A stretch of 31,038 bases of DNA from Bacteroidaceae bacterium (lineage in GTDB: Bacteria; Bacteroidota; Bacteroidia; Bacteroidales; Bacteroidaceae): positions 1 to 31,038 of the forward strand of contig CAAGKZ010000026.1 of NCBI GenBank assembly GCA_900770665.1. Direction: 5' to 3'. Positions 22,294-30,571 of the stretch are shown piece after piece. Both the position numbers and the translations under genes were made by a program. Every line of letters begins with the position of its first letter. The first letter of the stretch is position 1. Under the pieces are notes generated by a model. It saw only the letters and a program-made list of their open reading frames with translations. It was not told the DNA's origin and did no database searches.

Positions 22294-22908
22294 ATGGATA
22301 ATTGTACAAATATGTGCTTATTAAAGAAAATTTTTAAGAAACAATCAGTCAGGTTCATTTGTACAGGAGATGAATGCAAAATTTTTGGCTATCCCGAACT
22401 GGAAGGCCTTAGCGGATTGATGATAGGGGATGGTATGGCCTTTTTCCGCCCTCGTCACCTTGAATTGTATATCGCAAATACAAAGACAGGCAAGATTCGC
22501 AAAATATCAAAAACCCATGAAACGAAAAAAGGCACCTCTGTTCAGGAAACATTTAGACAATACAACCGACTTTTGTTGGTAGACGATGCAGAAATTGATT
22601 ATGAAGCTATAGAGAAGGTGTTTGCAAGGGATGACAATGCTCTATCCAACGCCAGAGACAAAGCTATCCGCTACAAGGAAATAGGAACCTGCTATGGTTT
22701 CAATAAAGGACATTGCGCCATCTATTGGGAACTGGAACCTTGTAGTGCCTATTACGGAAATATGTATGGCGGTTCATGCTCCACCCGTGATGCCAAAGAG
22801 GTCTATGCCATTATAAATACCGATTTGGAAATTGTAGAACCGTTCCGCCCTGTCAAGGATTTGAACAAATATCTTGAAGAGATAGAGAAGAAGTACGGTT
22901 CCCTGTAA
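22294..22908 (+). CDS. hypothetical protein
   Basis: I do not recognise this protein. The ATG at 22294 gives 204 residues; an ATG at 22312 would give 198. A longer in-frame stretch upstream overlaps DUF4301 in another frame and is not real. The basic N-terminus (LLKKIFKKQSVRF) is followed by a mixed alpha/beta sequence with no signal peptide or membrane segment. The second half is rich in Cys, Gly and Tyr (GTCYGFNKGHCAIYWE, then CSAYYGNMYGGSC). The AT-rich coding region differs from the GC-richer DUF4301 gene next to it. Its stop codon directly abuts that of the convergent proX gene, with no base between them. Confidence 0.65.
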   Translation: MDNCTNMCLLKKIFKKQSVRFICTGDECKIFGYPELEGLSGLMIGDGMAFFRPRHLELYIANTKTGKIRKISKTHETKKGTSVQETFRQYNRLLLVDDAEIDYEAIEKVFARDDNALSNARDKAIRYKEIGTCYGFNKGHCAIYWELEPCSAYYGNMYGGSCSTRDAKEVYAIINTDLEIVEPFRPVKDLNKYLEEIEKKYGSL

Positions 22909-23418
22909 TCATTTGTCATACAGCTCAATAAACTCAAAACTGTTACCTATAACATTAAGGTAACGCATGAATTCATCCACCCCGATGACGACTGTTGCAC
23001 GGTTGTCGTTGGGGTGAAAACTTAAAGAGGCCTGCTGTTGCAGGTTGGTATCAAGGAACAGGTGGACATGGTTTTCGGTATCGTTGATAAGCCCGAAGGG
23101 CGATACCGAGCCCGGCTGCAGGCCAAGATACTTCTCCATGCGCTGTGGCGATGCAAAAGAGAGTTTTCCCTGATGCAGACGTTTCTCAAGGTCGTGGATG
23201 TCGAGGTCGCGCTCGCAGTCGAGCACAACAAGATAGTGGCGGTTACCCTTGTGGTTGCGGAAAAAGAGGTTCTTGCAGTGCTTTGAACCATCCTGTTTCC
23301 AATGCTGCCGGGCAATTTCAATAGTAGGAGCCTCGGGGTGGGTGTACCAGCTATATTCAAAGCCCTTTTCGTTGAGATAATCCAATACTTTATCTATACG
23401 TTCGTTTTCCATTATCAT
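22909..23418 (-). CDS. prolyl-tRNA deacylase, ProX/PrdX (YbaK-like) family
   Basis: This free-standing editing domain hydrolyses mischarged Ala-tRNA(Pro) or a similar tRNA. The product has 169 residues from ATG 23418 (167 from a nearby second ATG). Family features seen: Y-T-H-P-E-A-P-T-I-E (near 25-34), the segment H-C-K-N-L-F-F-R-N (lysine at residue 49, the conserved functional lysine of the family), H-Y-L-V-V-L-D, and a V-S-P-F-G-L-I-N-D pattern near 106-114. It lies 8 nt downstream of the threonine aldolase gene and is probably in the same operon. Which mischarged tRNA it prefers cannot be read from the sequence. Confidence 0.92.
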   Translation of the reverse strand: MIMENERIDKVLDYLNEKGFEYSWYTHPEAPTIEIARQHWKQDGSKHCKNLFFRNHKGNRHYLVVLDCERDLDIHDLEKRLHQGKLSFASPQRMEKYLGLQPGSVSPFGLINDTENHVHLFLDTNLQQQASLSFHPNDNRATVVIGVDEFMRYLNVIGNSFEFIELYDK

Positions 23419-23426
23419 TCAGTCCA

Positions 23427-24476
23427 TTACAGCATCCTATCAATATACTCGCACAAACTCTCCACATTCTCGGGTTTTGTTGCCCAACTTGTGCAGAAGC
23501 GCACAATGTCGCGCTCTCCGTCATACTTACCCCAGAACTCGGGCACAAACTTCTCGCCCAATATCGCCTGCTGCTCCTTTGTCAAAAGCGGGAACTGCAT
23601 GTTGGTGGGTGAGTCAATCCACATTTCAATGCCCTTGTTCTCAAAAGCTTTGCGTATCTTTTTTGCCATTGCATTGGCATGACGTGCAAGCCCGAAATAG
23701 AGGCAATCATCACCGCCTTTAAGCAACTGCTCGAACTGTATTCCAAGCAGACGCCCTTTTGCCAGCATACCGCCATGTTGCTTTATCGCATAGCGGAAAC
23801 TGCGATGCATCTCTTCACCCTTGAAAACAACCGCCTCGCCAAAGAGCGCACCAACCTTTGTGCCGCCAATGTAAAACACATCGCACAGGCGTGCAAGGTC
23901 GGCAAGTGTCACGTCACACCCATCGGCACAAAGTCCGTAGCCCAGGCGCGCACCATCGACAAAGAGGTAAAGGCCATGTTGATGGCAGAACTCTGATATT
24001 GCTGTCAACTCGGCCTTGCTGTATATGAGTCCGTTCTCGGCAGGGCAGGAGAGGTATACCATTCCCGGCTGCACAGTGTGCTCGTGCGACTGGTCGTTCC
24101 AGTGGTTGTGGTAACACTCGGCAATCTGTTCAAGCGACAGGCGGCCATCGCTGCTCGGCAGAGCAATAACCTTGTGCCCGGTAGCCTCGGGTGCACCTGT
24201 CTCGTGGACGTTGATGTGACCGCTGTCGGCCGAAATTACACCCTGGTAGCTGTAGAGCAAAGCGTCAATCACTGTAACATTCGCCTGCGTACCGCCAACA
24301 AGGAACTGCACACCAAGCGTGTCATCGCCACACTGTTCCCTTATTATATTACGTGCACGCTCGCAATAGTCATCGCAACCATAGCCTATGTGCTGCTCAA
24401 AATTACTTGCTGCAAGCGCCTCAAGAATCGAGGGGTGTGCACCCTCTATGTAATCGGAATCGAAACGTATTTTCAT
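23427..24476 (-). CDS. ltaE: low-specificity L-threonine aldolase
   Basis: This PLP enzyme cleaves L-threonine/allo-threonine to glycine and acetaldehyde. The 349-residue protein has the fold-type I layout: R-F-D-S-D-Y start, G-G-T-Q-A-N (61-66), H-I-N-V-H-E-T-G-A-P-E (87-97), the PLP-contacting D174 (F-V-D-G-A-R-L-G) and the Schiff-base K207 (Y-I-G-G-T-K-V-G-A). A related beta-eliminating lyase cannot be fully excluded, but the motif set fits threonine aldolases. It starts a two-gene operon with the prolyl-tRNA deacylase. A near-consensus -7 box lies 22 nt upstream of the ATG. Confidence 0.92.
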   Translation of the reverse strand: MKIRFDSDYIEGAHPSILEALAASNFEQHIGYGCDDYCERARNIIREQCGDDTLGVQFLVGGTQANVTVIDALLYSYQGVISADSGHINVHETGAPEATGHKVIALPSSDGRLSLEQIAECYHNHWNDQSHEHTVQPGMVYLSCPAENGLIYSKAELTAISEFCHQHGLYLFVDGARLGYGLCADGCDVTLADLARLCDVFYIGGTKVGALFGEAVVFKGEEMHRSFRYAIKQHGGMLAKGRLLGIQFEQLLKGGDDCLYFGLARHANAMAKKIRKAFENKGIEMWIDSPTNMQFPLLTKEQQAILGEKFVPEFWGKYDGERDIVRFCTSWATKPENVESLCEYIDRML

Positions 24477-24497
24477 GTTTTTTTCTTATAATTTCCG

Positions 24498-24505
24498 CGA
24501 AGATA
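24498..24505 (-). promoter_or_regulatory. probable -7 box of the ltaE-proX operon
   Basis: TATCTTCG on the minus strand lies 22 nt before the ATG, the same octamer as at 5754 and 15119. The predicted leader is only about 15 nt. A small palindrome, TGCCATAATGGCA (about 24525-24537), lies just upstream. Confidence 0.45.
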
Positions 24506-24661
24506 GTGATAAAAAACAAAAAAATGCCATAATGGCAAAACAATCGGGCATGCAAAATTGTTATAGGGGTATAATGTCGGGCAGAATGTTAAAAATGATA
24601 AAATCTTGTGATAATACCCGCAATGCGTAGAACTTATATATAAAGAAAAACAATAAGGATA

Positions 24662-25339
24662 ATGAATAAAGATGAAATCAAAGAGTTCTGCCCCGGATTG
24701 GGGAGCCATGAGAAGCCTGCAGTAATGAGATATGGAGGTTTGCAGTGCAGGATGCAGTGCGTTGAATGGTCAGACGGCAAACTCGCCTGTGAAAGCAACA
24801 CAATGTCGGTAGTGCAGAAATCGCGCAATACGGGCAAATTCAGTTGGTACACCCATTGTATTACCGAAAGCAATTATATTAAGAGCGAGTACGAAGGCAA
24901 GCGCTATACTTTCCACGAGTTGCAAGAGGCATACAAACAACTGCAGGATAGTGGCGAAAAGGAAGAGAGACTCCACGTCAGGCTACTGCTTGAGATAATA
25001 CACGCCTACAACGACAAGTACCATCGGGATACCGATGTCAAGGGAAATATCCCGTTGGATGATTACCTGTTTTTCACCGACTGCGTTCTTGAGATAGAGA
25101 GAAAAGGTAAGAATATTCTGCCCGATAGCCTCAAAGCCGATTTGTACCGTCAAATAGGGATGTTCGAGAAGTGTTTTGAATTCAGTGCGAGCTACGGCCA
25201 CACAAGGGACGAGAAGGAGATTATCGACGAGGTTCTGTTCCGTGCAGCACACGGCGACAGCAAACCGTTTATAATAGAACAGTGCGAATATTACAGCACC
25301 AATCCAAGACCTGTAAAAAGATTTCCATGCCAAATGTAG
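24662..25339 (+). CDS. hypothetical protein
   Basis: I do not recognise this protein. The 225 residues from ATG 24662 have no signal peptide or membrane segment, so the product is probably cytoplasmic. The N-terminal part has several cysteines and a repeated C-x-x-x-C/C spacing (C10, C29, C33, C43), possibly a metal site, in a segment starting F-C-P-G-L-G-S-H. The middle and C-terminal parts are helical and charged (ELQEAYKQLQDSGEKEERLH, then RQIGMFEKCFEF). No canonical promoter was found in the 185-nt gap upstream. A structured repeat follows the gene. Confidence 0.7.
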   Translation: MNKDEIKEFCPGLGSHEKPAVMRYGGLQCRMQCVEWSDGKLACESNTMSVVQKSRNTGKFSWYTHCITESNYIKSEYEGKRYTFHELQEAYKQLQDSGEKEERLHVRLLLEIIHAYNDKYHRDTDVKGNIPLDDYLFFTDCVLEIERKGKNILPDSLKADLYRQIGMFEKCFEFSASYGHTRDEKEIIDEVLFRAAHGDSKPFIIEQCEYYSTNPRPVKRFPCQM

Positions 25340-25345
25340 AAAACG

Positions 25346-25574
25346 GAAAGGTGAAAACGGAAAGGTGAAAACTGCTAGTAAGCGAGCGAAAGTCAAATTT
25401 ATTTGAACTTTCACAGCGAGTGTGAGCAGGTTCAATCGCACAAAGTGCGGTTAAAGGTGAAAGCTGCGAGTAAACGAGCGAAAGTCAAATTTATTTGAAC
25501 TTTCACCTTTCCGTTTTCCGCTTTCAGCTTTAACCTTTCAGCTTTCAGTTTTCACCTTTCCGTTTTCACCTTTC
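25346..25574. repeat. intergenic element with 28-bp inverted ends and internal 54-bp direct repeats
   Basis: The two ends (25346-25373 and 25547-25574) are perfect 28-bp inverted copies of a GAAAGGTGAAAAC-type sequence. Inside, a 54-bp unit occurs twice (25361-25414 and 25453-25506, three mismatches). Each unit has an inner palindrome-like core (AAAGTCAAAT TT ATTTGAACTTT). Between the units lies a CGCAC AAA GTGCG hairpin and the reverse complement of the unit found at 10.3 kb. No reading frame and no target-site duplication are evident. Confidence 0.85.
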
Positions 25575-25640
25575 ACCTTTCCCCTTCTTATTGTATTGTT
25601 AAAAATAAATAACCATGTATTAACATATTACTTATTTTGT

Positions 25641-25648
25641 TAAATTTG
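25641..25648 (+). promoter_or_regulatory. -7 box of the second M16 peptidase gene
   Basis: TAAATTTG matches the consensus TAnnTTTG, 67 nt past the repeat element. The predicted leader is about 80 nt. No TTTG is seen at -33. Confidence 0.5.
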
Positions 25649-25736
25649 CAGATTATAAAAAACCAGTCTATCGACATAGAACTGCAAAGTTGCGCCACAC
25701 CAATGCAATACATTATAACATTATAAGTAATTTCAA

Positions 25737-28550
25737 ATGAAAAAGTACATCAAATTTCTTTTGTTGGCCATTGTTGCCATCACCGTGAGCCTTCCTGCCA
25801 TGGCCGTGAAGGATGGTGAGCAGTTGCCTTTGGACCCGACAATCAGGGTTGGTAAGCTAAAGAACGGCATTACCTACTACATCCGTCAAAACAAGAACCC
25901 CGAGAACCTTGTGAACTTCTACATTGCACAGAAGGTGGGTTCTATCCAGGAAGAGGAGAACCAGCGCGGTCTTGCACACTTCCTTGAGCACATGTGTTTC
26001 AACGGAACAGAGCATTTCCCCGGCAAGTCAATGATCAACTACCTCGAGGGCATTGGTGTAAAGTTCGGTGCCGACCTCAATGCCTACACCTCAATCGACG
26101 AGACTGTGTACAACATCGACAACGTGCCGGTGAACGTGGAAGGTGCCATTGACTCATGTCTTTGGATTCTGCACGACTGGGCCGACGGCCTTACACTTGA
26201 CGAGACCGAGATTGACAACGAGCGCGGTGTAATCCACGAGGAGTGGCGCGGACGCAACAGCGCCATGATGCGTATGCAGGAGCGCATGCTCGCCGACATC
26301 TTCCCCGGCAGCAGATATGGCAGCCGCCTGCCGATAGGCATCATGGAAGTGGTTGACAACTTCCCTTACCAGGCTTTGCGCGACTACTACGAGAAGTGGT
26401 ACCGCCCCGACCTCCAAGGTATCATCATCGTGGGTGACATCGACGTGGATGACATGGAGAAGAAGGTGAAGAAAATCTTCAAACAGATTAAGAAGGCCAA
26501 GAAGCCTGCCGAGCGCGTATATTTCCCTGTTGAGGACAACAAGGAACCTATATTCTCACAGCAGATTGACAAGGAGCAGCAGAACTACATGCTGCAAATC
26601 ATGTACAAGCACGATGCTGCACCACGCGAGATGCGCAACACCAGAGAGTACCAGTATGACAGCTATCTGAAATCGGTTGCCACCTCCCTCCTGAACATGC
26701 GCTTCCGTGAGATTGCAAGCCGCGAGAACCCTCCATACATGGGTGCCGGTGTAGGCTACAACGATTTTGGCGTTGCACAGACAAAGAAGGCATTCACAAT
26801 TGCAACAACCTGCAAGCCCGAGCAGATGATGGAGGCCGTTCCATTCGTGCTCACCGAGGTTGAGCGTGCACGCCGCTTCGGTTTTACCGAGTCTGAGCTC
26901 AAACGCGTAAAGGAGCAGTCACTCGCAGGCAACGAGACATGGTATGCCGAGCGTGACAAGCGCACCAGCGGATACTATGTTGAGCTCTGCGTAAGACACT
27001 TCCTCGACAACAGCAGCCTCATGGACCCGACAGTGGAGTATGAGCTCTCTAAAGAGATTGTAAATGCCATTACTCTCGAGGAGGTAAATGCCGTTATCCC
27101 ATCACTCTTCCGCGATGACAACAAAGTAGTTGTTTCATTCGCTCCCGAGAAGGAGGGGGCTGTATATCCCGGCATCGAGGATATTGAGATGTTGCAGAAG
27201 ATGATTCAGAATGCAAGAATCTCGGCATACGAGGACAACGCTGTCGATGCTCCGTTGCTTGCTGAAATTCCAACCGGCTGCAAGGTTGCCAACACTCAGG
27301 AAGGCAAGTGGGGCTCAACAGTGTGGACACTGGAGAACGGCATTAAGGTTATTGTAAAGTCAACCGATTTCCAGGCCGACAAGATTTCACTCGCAGGCTA
27401 TAAGATTGGAGGTACAAACCGTTATGCCGACAGTGACCGCCTGAACATTGCCATGCTTTCGGCACTTGTTCCAGCCGGAGGTTACGGCGTGTTCGACGCA
27501 ATGCAGCTCAACAAGAAACTGTCGGGCAGCACAGCAAGCGCCAATGTTGGCAGCGGTTCACTCTACGATGTAATCAACGCAGGCTGTTCAACTAAAGACC
27601 TTGAGGAGATGTTCCAGCTCATGTACCTCAAGTTCACACAGCCACGCAAGGACGAGAAGGCATTTGAGTCACTCACATCGCGCATGCGCAATAACCTCAA
27701 GGACAGGAACCTCAACCCCAACACAGCACTCAGCGACACACTTGTGAAGGCTCTCTACGACAACCATCCACGTGTGATGCCATTGCTTGCCGAGGACGTT
27801 GACAAGGTCGACTATGACCGCGTTCTCGAGATTTACCGCGAGAGAACAAGCGATGCCACAGGCTACACATTCTTCATTGTAGGTAACATAGATCTCGAGG
27901 CTTTGAAACCGCTTGTCGAGCGTTACATCGGTGCATTGCCATGCAACGGCCGCGTCGAGGAGATTGTTGCTTCACCCGTAGAGTCACGTAAGGGTATCTA
28001 CAAGAACAACTTCAAGAACAAGATGGAAACCCCAACCGGTACACAGGTTGTAACATACACCGGCGACATTGAGCCATCACTCAAGAACATCCTCACAATG
28101 AGTTTCCTGAACCAGGTACTCAACATCGTCTACACCGAGGAGGTACGTGAGAAAGAGGGTGGTACATACGGCGTGGGCGTTCAGGGTTCAATCGCAGCCG
28201 AGCCAGAGAACCAGTACTCGCTCAACATCAATTTCAAGATGTCACCCGACCGCCGCGAAGAGCTCCTTGCAATCATCATCAAGCAGTTCGAGAAGATGGC
28301 AGCCGAAGGTCCAGTGAGCGAGCACGTTGAGAAGGTGCGCAGCTACATGCTCAAGTCGTTCGAGGAGAAGCAGAAGAAGAACGGTTCATGGATGAACTGG
28401 CTCTACAGTTATTATTTCGAGGGTAAGAATACCTACGATGGTTACACCGAGCTTGTAAACAGCATCACAGCCGAGGATATCCGCCTGTTGGCAAAGTATA
28501 TCCTCGACCAGGGTAACTATATTGAGGTGAGCATGACACCCGCAGAATAA
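25737..28550 (+). CDS. M16 family zinc metallopeptidase (PqqL-like), paralog 2
   Basis: The 937-residue product has a signal peptide (about 1-23, ending A-M-A). The zinc motif is H81-F-L-E84-H85, with the later D-N-E-R-G-V-I-H-E-E ligand segment near residues 160-170. The second half carries V-R-E-K-E-G-G-T-Y-G-V-G-V. The order of motifs and the start (LPLDPTIRVGKLKNGITYYI) closely match the paralog at 6054-8849, but the halves have diverged. It probably cleaves short peptides in the periplasm. It is a single gene with its own promoter and terminator, preceded by an unusual repeat element. Confidence 0.93.
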   Translation: MKKYIKFLLLAIVAITVSLPAMAVKDGEQLPLDPTIRVGKLKNGITYYIRQNKNPENLVNFYIAQKVGSIQEEENQRGLAHFLEHMCFNGTEHFPGKSMINYLEGIGVKFGADLNAYTSIDETVYNIDNVPVNVEGAIDSCLWILHDWADGLTLDETEIDNERGVIHEEWRGRNSAMMRMQERMLADIFPGSRYGSRLPIGIMEVVDNFPYQALRDYYEKWYRPDLQGIIIVGDIDVDDMEKKVKKIFKQIKKAKKPAERVYFPVEDNKEPIFSQQIDKEQQNYMLQIMYKHDAAPREMRNTREYQYDSYLKSVATSLLNMRFREIASRENPPYMGAGVGYNDFGVAQTKKAFTIATTCKPEQMMEAVPFVLTEVERARRFGFTESELKRVKEQSLAGNETWYAERDKRTSGYYVELCVRHFLDNSSLMDPTVEYELSKEIVNAITLEEVNAVIPSLFRDDNKVVVSFAPEKEGAVYPGIEDIEMLQKMIQNARISAYEDNAVDAPLLAEIPTGCKVANTQEGKWGSTVWTLENGIKVIVKSTDFQADKISLAGYKIGGTNRYADSDRLNIAMLSALVPAGGYGVFDAMQLNKKLSGSTASANVGSGSLYDVINAGCSTKDLEEMFQLMYLKFTQPRKDEKAFESLTSRMRNNLKDRNLNPNTALSDTLVKALYDNHPRVMPLLAEDVDKVDYDRVLEIYRERTSDATGYTFFIVGNIDLEALKPLVERYIGALPCNGRVEEIVASPVESRKGIYKNNFKNKMETPTGTQVVTYTGDIEPSLKNILTMSFLNQVLNIVYTEEVREKEGGTYGVGVQGSIAAEPENQYSLNINFKMSPDRREELLAIIIKQFEKMAAEGPVSEHVEKVRSYMLKSFEEKQKKNGSWMNWLYSYYFEGKNTYDGYTELVNSITAEDIRLLAKYILDQGNYIEVSMTPAE

Positions 28551-28575
28551 AATGACTAAAAAGCAAACTTAGAAC

Positions 28576-28609
28576 AAGATGGTGGCTAAAAAAAATCAGT
28601 CACCATCTT
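28576..28609 (+). terminator. terminator after the second M16 peptidase gene
   Basis: A 12-bp stem (AAGATGGTGGCT/AGTCACCATCTT, one G-T pair) with an A-rich loop lies 25 nt past the stop codon. The following T-run is short. It also lies 31 nt past the stop codon of the convergent barrel gene. Confidence 0.8.
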
Positions 28610-28640
28610 TGTATTATTACAGGTACATTTCAGCAACTTC

Positions 28641-29261
28641 TTAGAATGCAATACCCAACCTGAATCCAACGTTGTTCAACCCGTTTTGCGAGTAGCTCAT
28701 GATGTCGCATTTGTTGGTTGCGTAGCTGTAATATATTGCCATGTGCAGGCCAAGTCCGTTGGGCCAAGGATACCAGTTGAAACCAACTTCGGGCGACATG
28801 TAAAAGCCCCAGCGGTTCTGCTCCGTCATGAATATATAGTAGTAGTTGTTGAACTCGGAGTAGCATGCTCCCAACTTCAATGCAGCGTAGGGCTGGAAGT
28901 CGGCTTCAATGAAGCGGTACTTCACAAGTGCTCCAAACGGCAAGGTGAACATCTGGTGCTGCTGGTCGCTGTTCATGGACAAGGTGGGGGATAGGTCGAT
29001 GGTGCGGCGCGAGAAATACTCGTTGTTGGTGTGGAAGTTAATGAAACCACCAACGGCAATATCGCGGGTCACATAATAGCCACCCTCAAAGTTCATTCCC
29101 CAACCACTCACATCGTTGGCAAATTTATTGTCAAGGGGAATGTTGAATTGCCAGTCGACATTGAAATAGCTGTCGAGCGACAACTGCGCCTTTCCTTTAG
29201 AAGGAATGCTTGCAACGGCAAAGAAAAGCGCAACGTAACATATTTTTCCAAGAGTTTTCAT
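28641..29261 (-). CDS. small outer-membrane beta-barrel protein
   Basis: The 206-residue product has a signal peptide (MKTLGKICYVALFFAVASIPSKGKA). After it come alternating aromatic/hydrophobic strands (F-E-G-G-Y-Y-V-T-R-D-I-A-V-G-G-F; Y-A-A-L-K-L-G-A-C-Y; N-V-G-F-R-L-G-I-A-F). The C-terminal residue is phenylalanine, as in many outer-membrane barrels. It is probably an 8-stranded OmpA/opacity-like barrel; the exact family is not recognised. It lies 24 nt downstream of the DUF4136 lipoprotein gene and is the last gene of the three-gene envelope operon. Confidence 0.82.
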   Translation of the reverse strand: MKTLGKICYVALFFAVASIPSKGKAQLSLDSYFNVDWQFNIPLDNKFANDVSGWGMNFEGGYYVTRDIAVGGFINFHTNNEYFSRRTIDLSPTLSMNSDQQHQMFTLPFGALVKYRFIEADFQPYAALKLGACYSEFNNYYYIFMTEQNRWGFYMSPEVGFNWYPWPNGLGLHMAIYYSYATNKCDIMSYSQNGLNNVGFRLGIAF

Positions 29262-29285
29262 AAGCTTGAATTTTAAACTGTTTAT

Positions 29286-29921
29286 TTATTCTTCGCTATT
29301 GCCGCGTTTAAGATAGGGCGACTGTTCAAAAGCCTGTTCAATTGCATCCATCGTACGCGAAAGGCTCAAATTGTTGCCATTGAGCAAACCGCAGATATAG
29401 GTATTCCACACAACCGTGAGTTTGTCATTCATTGGCGTTGGAGCATTGGTATCTACCAACTCGCCTATTATTGAACCGGTGCTGTAACTGTAGGAGAAAG
29501 AGTAGGGGTAATACCATCCCCATCCGCCCCAATTCCAGTATCCGGGATAACTGTTCCACCAAGGACCGGGATTATAGACGTTGAAGTAATAGGTTGTGTT
29601 GATGTAGCTCAACTGCAGCACAATGTCGGCATCAGTCTCGCTGTCGGCCGGTTCGTACCCCGCCAATGCCAGTTTGGAACTGAATGCATTTACGACCTTC
29701 TCGGAATTGGCATTGTTCCAATAGGTAGCCTTTTCGCTGTTGTCGATTATAAGAATGCTGTCAATCACATAATAGGTGTTGAATGACTTGAAATCGGTAC
29801 CACTGTCGTAGTTGGTGTACACCAGATAGCTGTTGTCCAGTTTGTCGACATCGGGGTCCTTCTGGCACGAAGCTAGCAACATGCAGGACACCACAAGAGT
29901 CAGTATTGAAAACTTTTTCAT
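29286..29921 (-). CDS. DUF4136 family lipoprotein
   Basis: The ATG at 29921 gives 211 residues; an upstream in-frame ATG overlaps the preceding gene. A lipobox L-L-A-S-C19 shows it is a lipoprotein. The segments D-F-K-S-F-N-T-Y-Y-V, A-D-I-V-L-Q-L-S-Y and the Trp/Tyr/Gly-rich stretch P-G-P-W-W-N-S-Y-P-G-Y-W-N-W-G-G-W-G-W match DUF4136 proteins, which often have such a stretch. Role unknown; probably envelope structure or stress. It lies 23 nt after the NlpE-like gene and 24 nt before the barrel gene. Confidence 0.88.
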   Translation of the reverse strand: MKKFSILTLVVSCMLLASCQKDPDVDKLDNSYLVYTNYDSGTDFKSFNTYYVIDSILIIDNSEKATYWNNANSEKVVNAFSSKLALAGYEPADSETDADIVLQLSYINTTYYFNVYNPGPWWNSYPGYWNWGGWGWYYPYSFSYSYSTGSIIGELVDTNAPTPMNDKLTVVWNTYICGLLNGNNLSLSRTMDAIEQAFEQSPYLKRGNSEE

Positions 29922-29944
29922 ACAAATTCCATTTACAGGGTTAA

Positions 29945-30433
29945 TCACTTTACCAAATCGAGTTTATGGTTCGGATTCTTTGCAACCGGTTTACCGTTAT
30001 TGTCAACCTTTACAAGCGAACTGTCCTCCATCATCATGAACGAGATAGTGGGAGTGTTGTAGTTGTTGGATACAAGGTCAATGATTGTTGCCGTACTGTC
30101 ATTGACACCCAAAAGAATCATGGCATTACCATCATCCGATTGTGTTGCGATGCCCTCATCCACATAATCAGTGGTGATGGTATACGTGCCGTCGCTGTTC
30201 AGGTTTACGGTACTCACTGCAAGTATTACGTCGGCAATGGCATTGCCATCCATTGGAGAGGTACCTTCAAAGACGAAGGTCTGGACATCGGCAATCGTGG
30301 AGTCATTCACCCAAAAGATACTGTCCTCCTCAAAAACCATCTCATCCTGCATCGGCATCTCTTTTTTCTTTGAATTGCAGGCCGAAAGCAAAAGCGTGGC
30401 CGCAGCAACTGTAAACAATAGATACTTTTTCAT
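29945..30433 (-). CDS. NlpE-like lipoprotein lacking the CxxC motif
   Basis: With the ATG at 30433 the product has 162 residues; a longer frame starting at a TTG at 30583 would lack a signal peptide at its start. The lipobox is L-L-S-A-C19. After it, F-E-G-T-S-P-M-D-G-N-A-I-A-D-V-I-L, the N-S-D-G-T-Y-T-I-T-T-D-Y pattern and the ending S-L-V-K-V-D-N-N-G-K-P-V-A-K-N-P-N-H-K-L resemble the N-terminal domain of NlpE, the copper-resistance and envelope-stress (Cpx) sensor. NlpE normally has P-C-x-x-C-x-G-I here; this protein reads P-M-D-G-N-A-I, so both cysteines are gone. It leads a three-gene envelope operon. Confidence 0.68.
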   Translation of the reverse strand: MKKYLLFTVAAATLLLSACNSKKKEMPMQDEMVFEEDSIFWVNDSTIADVQTFVFEGTSPMDGNAIADVILAVSTVNLNSDGTYTITTDYVDEGIATQSDDGNAMILLGVNDSTATIIDLVSNNYNTPTISFMMMEDSSLVKVDNNGKPVAKNPNHKLDLVK

Positions 30434-30571
30434 TACATTACTGTTTTTTAAGTTATTCAAGAGAATAACACAGCAATGCCGTCGTAGGTTGCATATTATT
30501 TGTTTACAAAACAGAAAAAAGGTTATAAAAAGAGCAATAATATAGCAGTTGACCCAGGGTGCCTCTGTAAT

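Larger units (their letters stand above)
25340..25736. other. repeat-bearing intergenic region before the second M16 gene
   Basis: The gap between the hypothetical gene and the second M16 gene holds no convincing reading frame. It contains the inverted/direct repeat element at 25346-25574 and a promoter -7 box at 25641-25648. An AT-rich stretch from 25575 to 25736 carries the predicted leader. Confidence 0.7.
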
